Of a DNA stretch of 5,853 bases, positions 5,796 to 5,853 are shown in pieces. The notes under the pieces are model-generated. The model worked only from the letters and a program-made list of their open reading frames with translations, had not been told where the DNA came from and made no database searches. Both the position numbers and the translations under genes were made by a program. The DNA is from Acidobacteriota bacterium (lineage in GTDB: Bacteria; Acidobacteriota; Terriglobia; Terriglobales; Acidobacteriaceae), in NCBI GenBank assembly GCA_021780415.1, contig JAJXYW010000072.1, forward strand, positions 1 to 5,853. Direction: 5' to 3'. Each line of letters opens with the position of its first letter. Position 1 is the first letter of the stretch.

Positions 5796-5837
5796 CCTCT
5801 ACACTCTACCCTCTACACTCTATCCTCTGCTTCTATA
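5796..5837. repeat. Tandem 14-bp repeat upstream of the atpZ-like gene
   Basis: Two head-to-tail units differ only in the last base, CCTCTACACTCTAC (5796-5809) and CCTCTACACTCTAT (5810-5823). A decayed third unit begins CCTCTGC (5824-5837). The second unit is identical to the 14-mer at 3738-3751 beyond the other end of the atp block. The tract lies 30-71 bases upstream of the ATG at 5766, in what should be the leader or promoter region of the operon. I see no confident -35/-10 pair in it. Confidence 0.65.
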
Positions 5838-5853
5838 CTGAACTCTCCTACAT

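Noticed and set aside
5796..5837. CRISPR-like array
   Set aside because: The units are 14 bp, directly tandem without spacers, and partly decayed; there are no cas genes. It is a simple tandem repeat.
5767..5853. Promoter for the atp block, e.g. a TATAGA-like -10 at about 5831-5837 on the minus strand
   Set aside because: The hexamer falls in repeat DNA and a matching -35 would lie at or beyond the window edge, so the call cannot be supported.

Overview
The window is an ordinary energy-metabolism locus from a GC-rich bacterium. Two convergent gene blocks meet at a shared hairpin terminator. On the plus strand is the 3' end of a respiratory complex I (NADH:quinone oxidoreductase) operon: the end of nuoL, then complete nuoM and nuoN. 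On the minus strand is an F0 ATP synthase block, transcribed atpZ-like, atpI-like, atpB, atpE. Every region is explained by these seven genes and short spacers, and no stretch over 300 bases lacks a gene.

The style suggests Acidobacteriota, class Terriglobia (Terriglobus/Granulicella/Edaphobacter-like). The reasons are the diverged NuoM, the separate F0 block, the c subunit with an RNP loop and an IESL motif, and short dispersed repeats that I associate from memory with acidobacterial genomes. This assignment is inference and was not checked by any search.

Layout: 1-472 nuoL C-terminus; 473-537 spacer with a TGTCATCCTGAGCGAAG-type repeat; 538-2166 nuoM, whose last ~47 codons include a second repeat-like segment read in frame; 2166-3674 nuoN, joined by a TAATG stop/start overlap and a perfect Shine-Dalgarno; 3697-3723 bidirectional terminator; 3760-4071 atpE (minus); 4072-4238 spacer with two back-to-back hairpins; 4239-4973 atpB; 5034-5468 atpI-like; 5521-5766 atpZ-like; 5767-5853 upstream spacer with 14-bp repeats.

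Functionally, NuoL, NuoM and NuoN are the three antiporter-like proton-pumping subunits of complex I. AtpB (a) and AtpE (c ring) form the proton turbine of ATP synthase that uses the resulting gradient. The two small membrane proteins upstream (AtpZ-like, AtpI-like) are probable assembly or ion-supply helpers. Genes for subunits b, delta, alpha, gamma, beta and epsilon are not next to atpE and must lie elsewhere.

I found no convincing undescribed system. The points most worth a second look are the repeat-derived tail of NuoM, changes in the NuoM proton channel compared with E. coli, the signal peptide on the c subunit, and a 14-bp repeat on both sides of the atp block.
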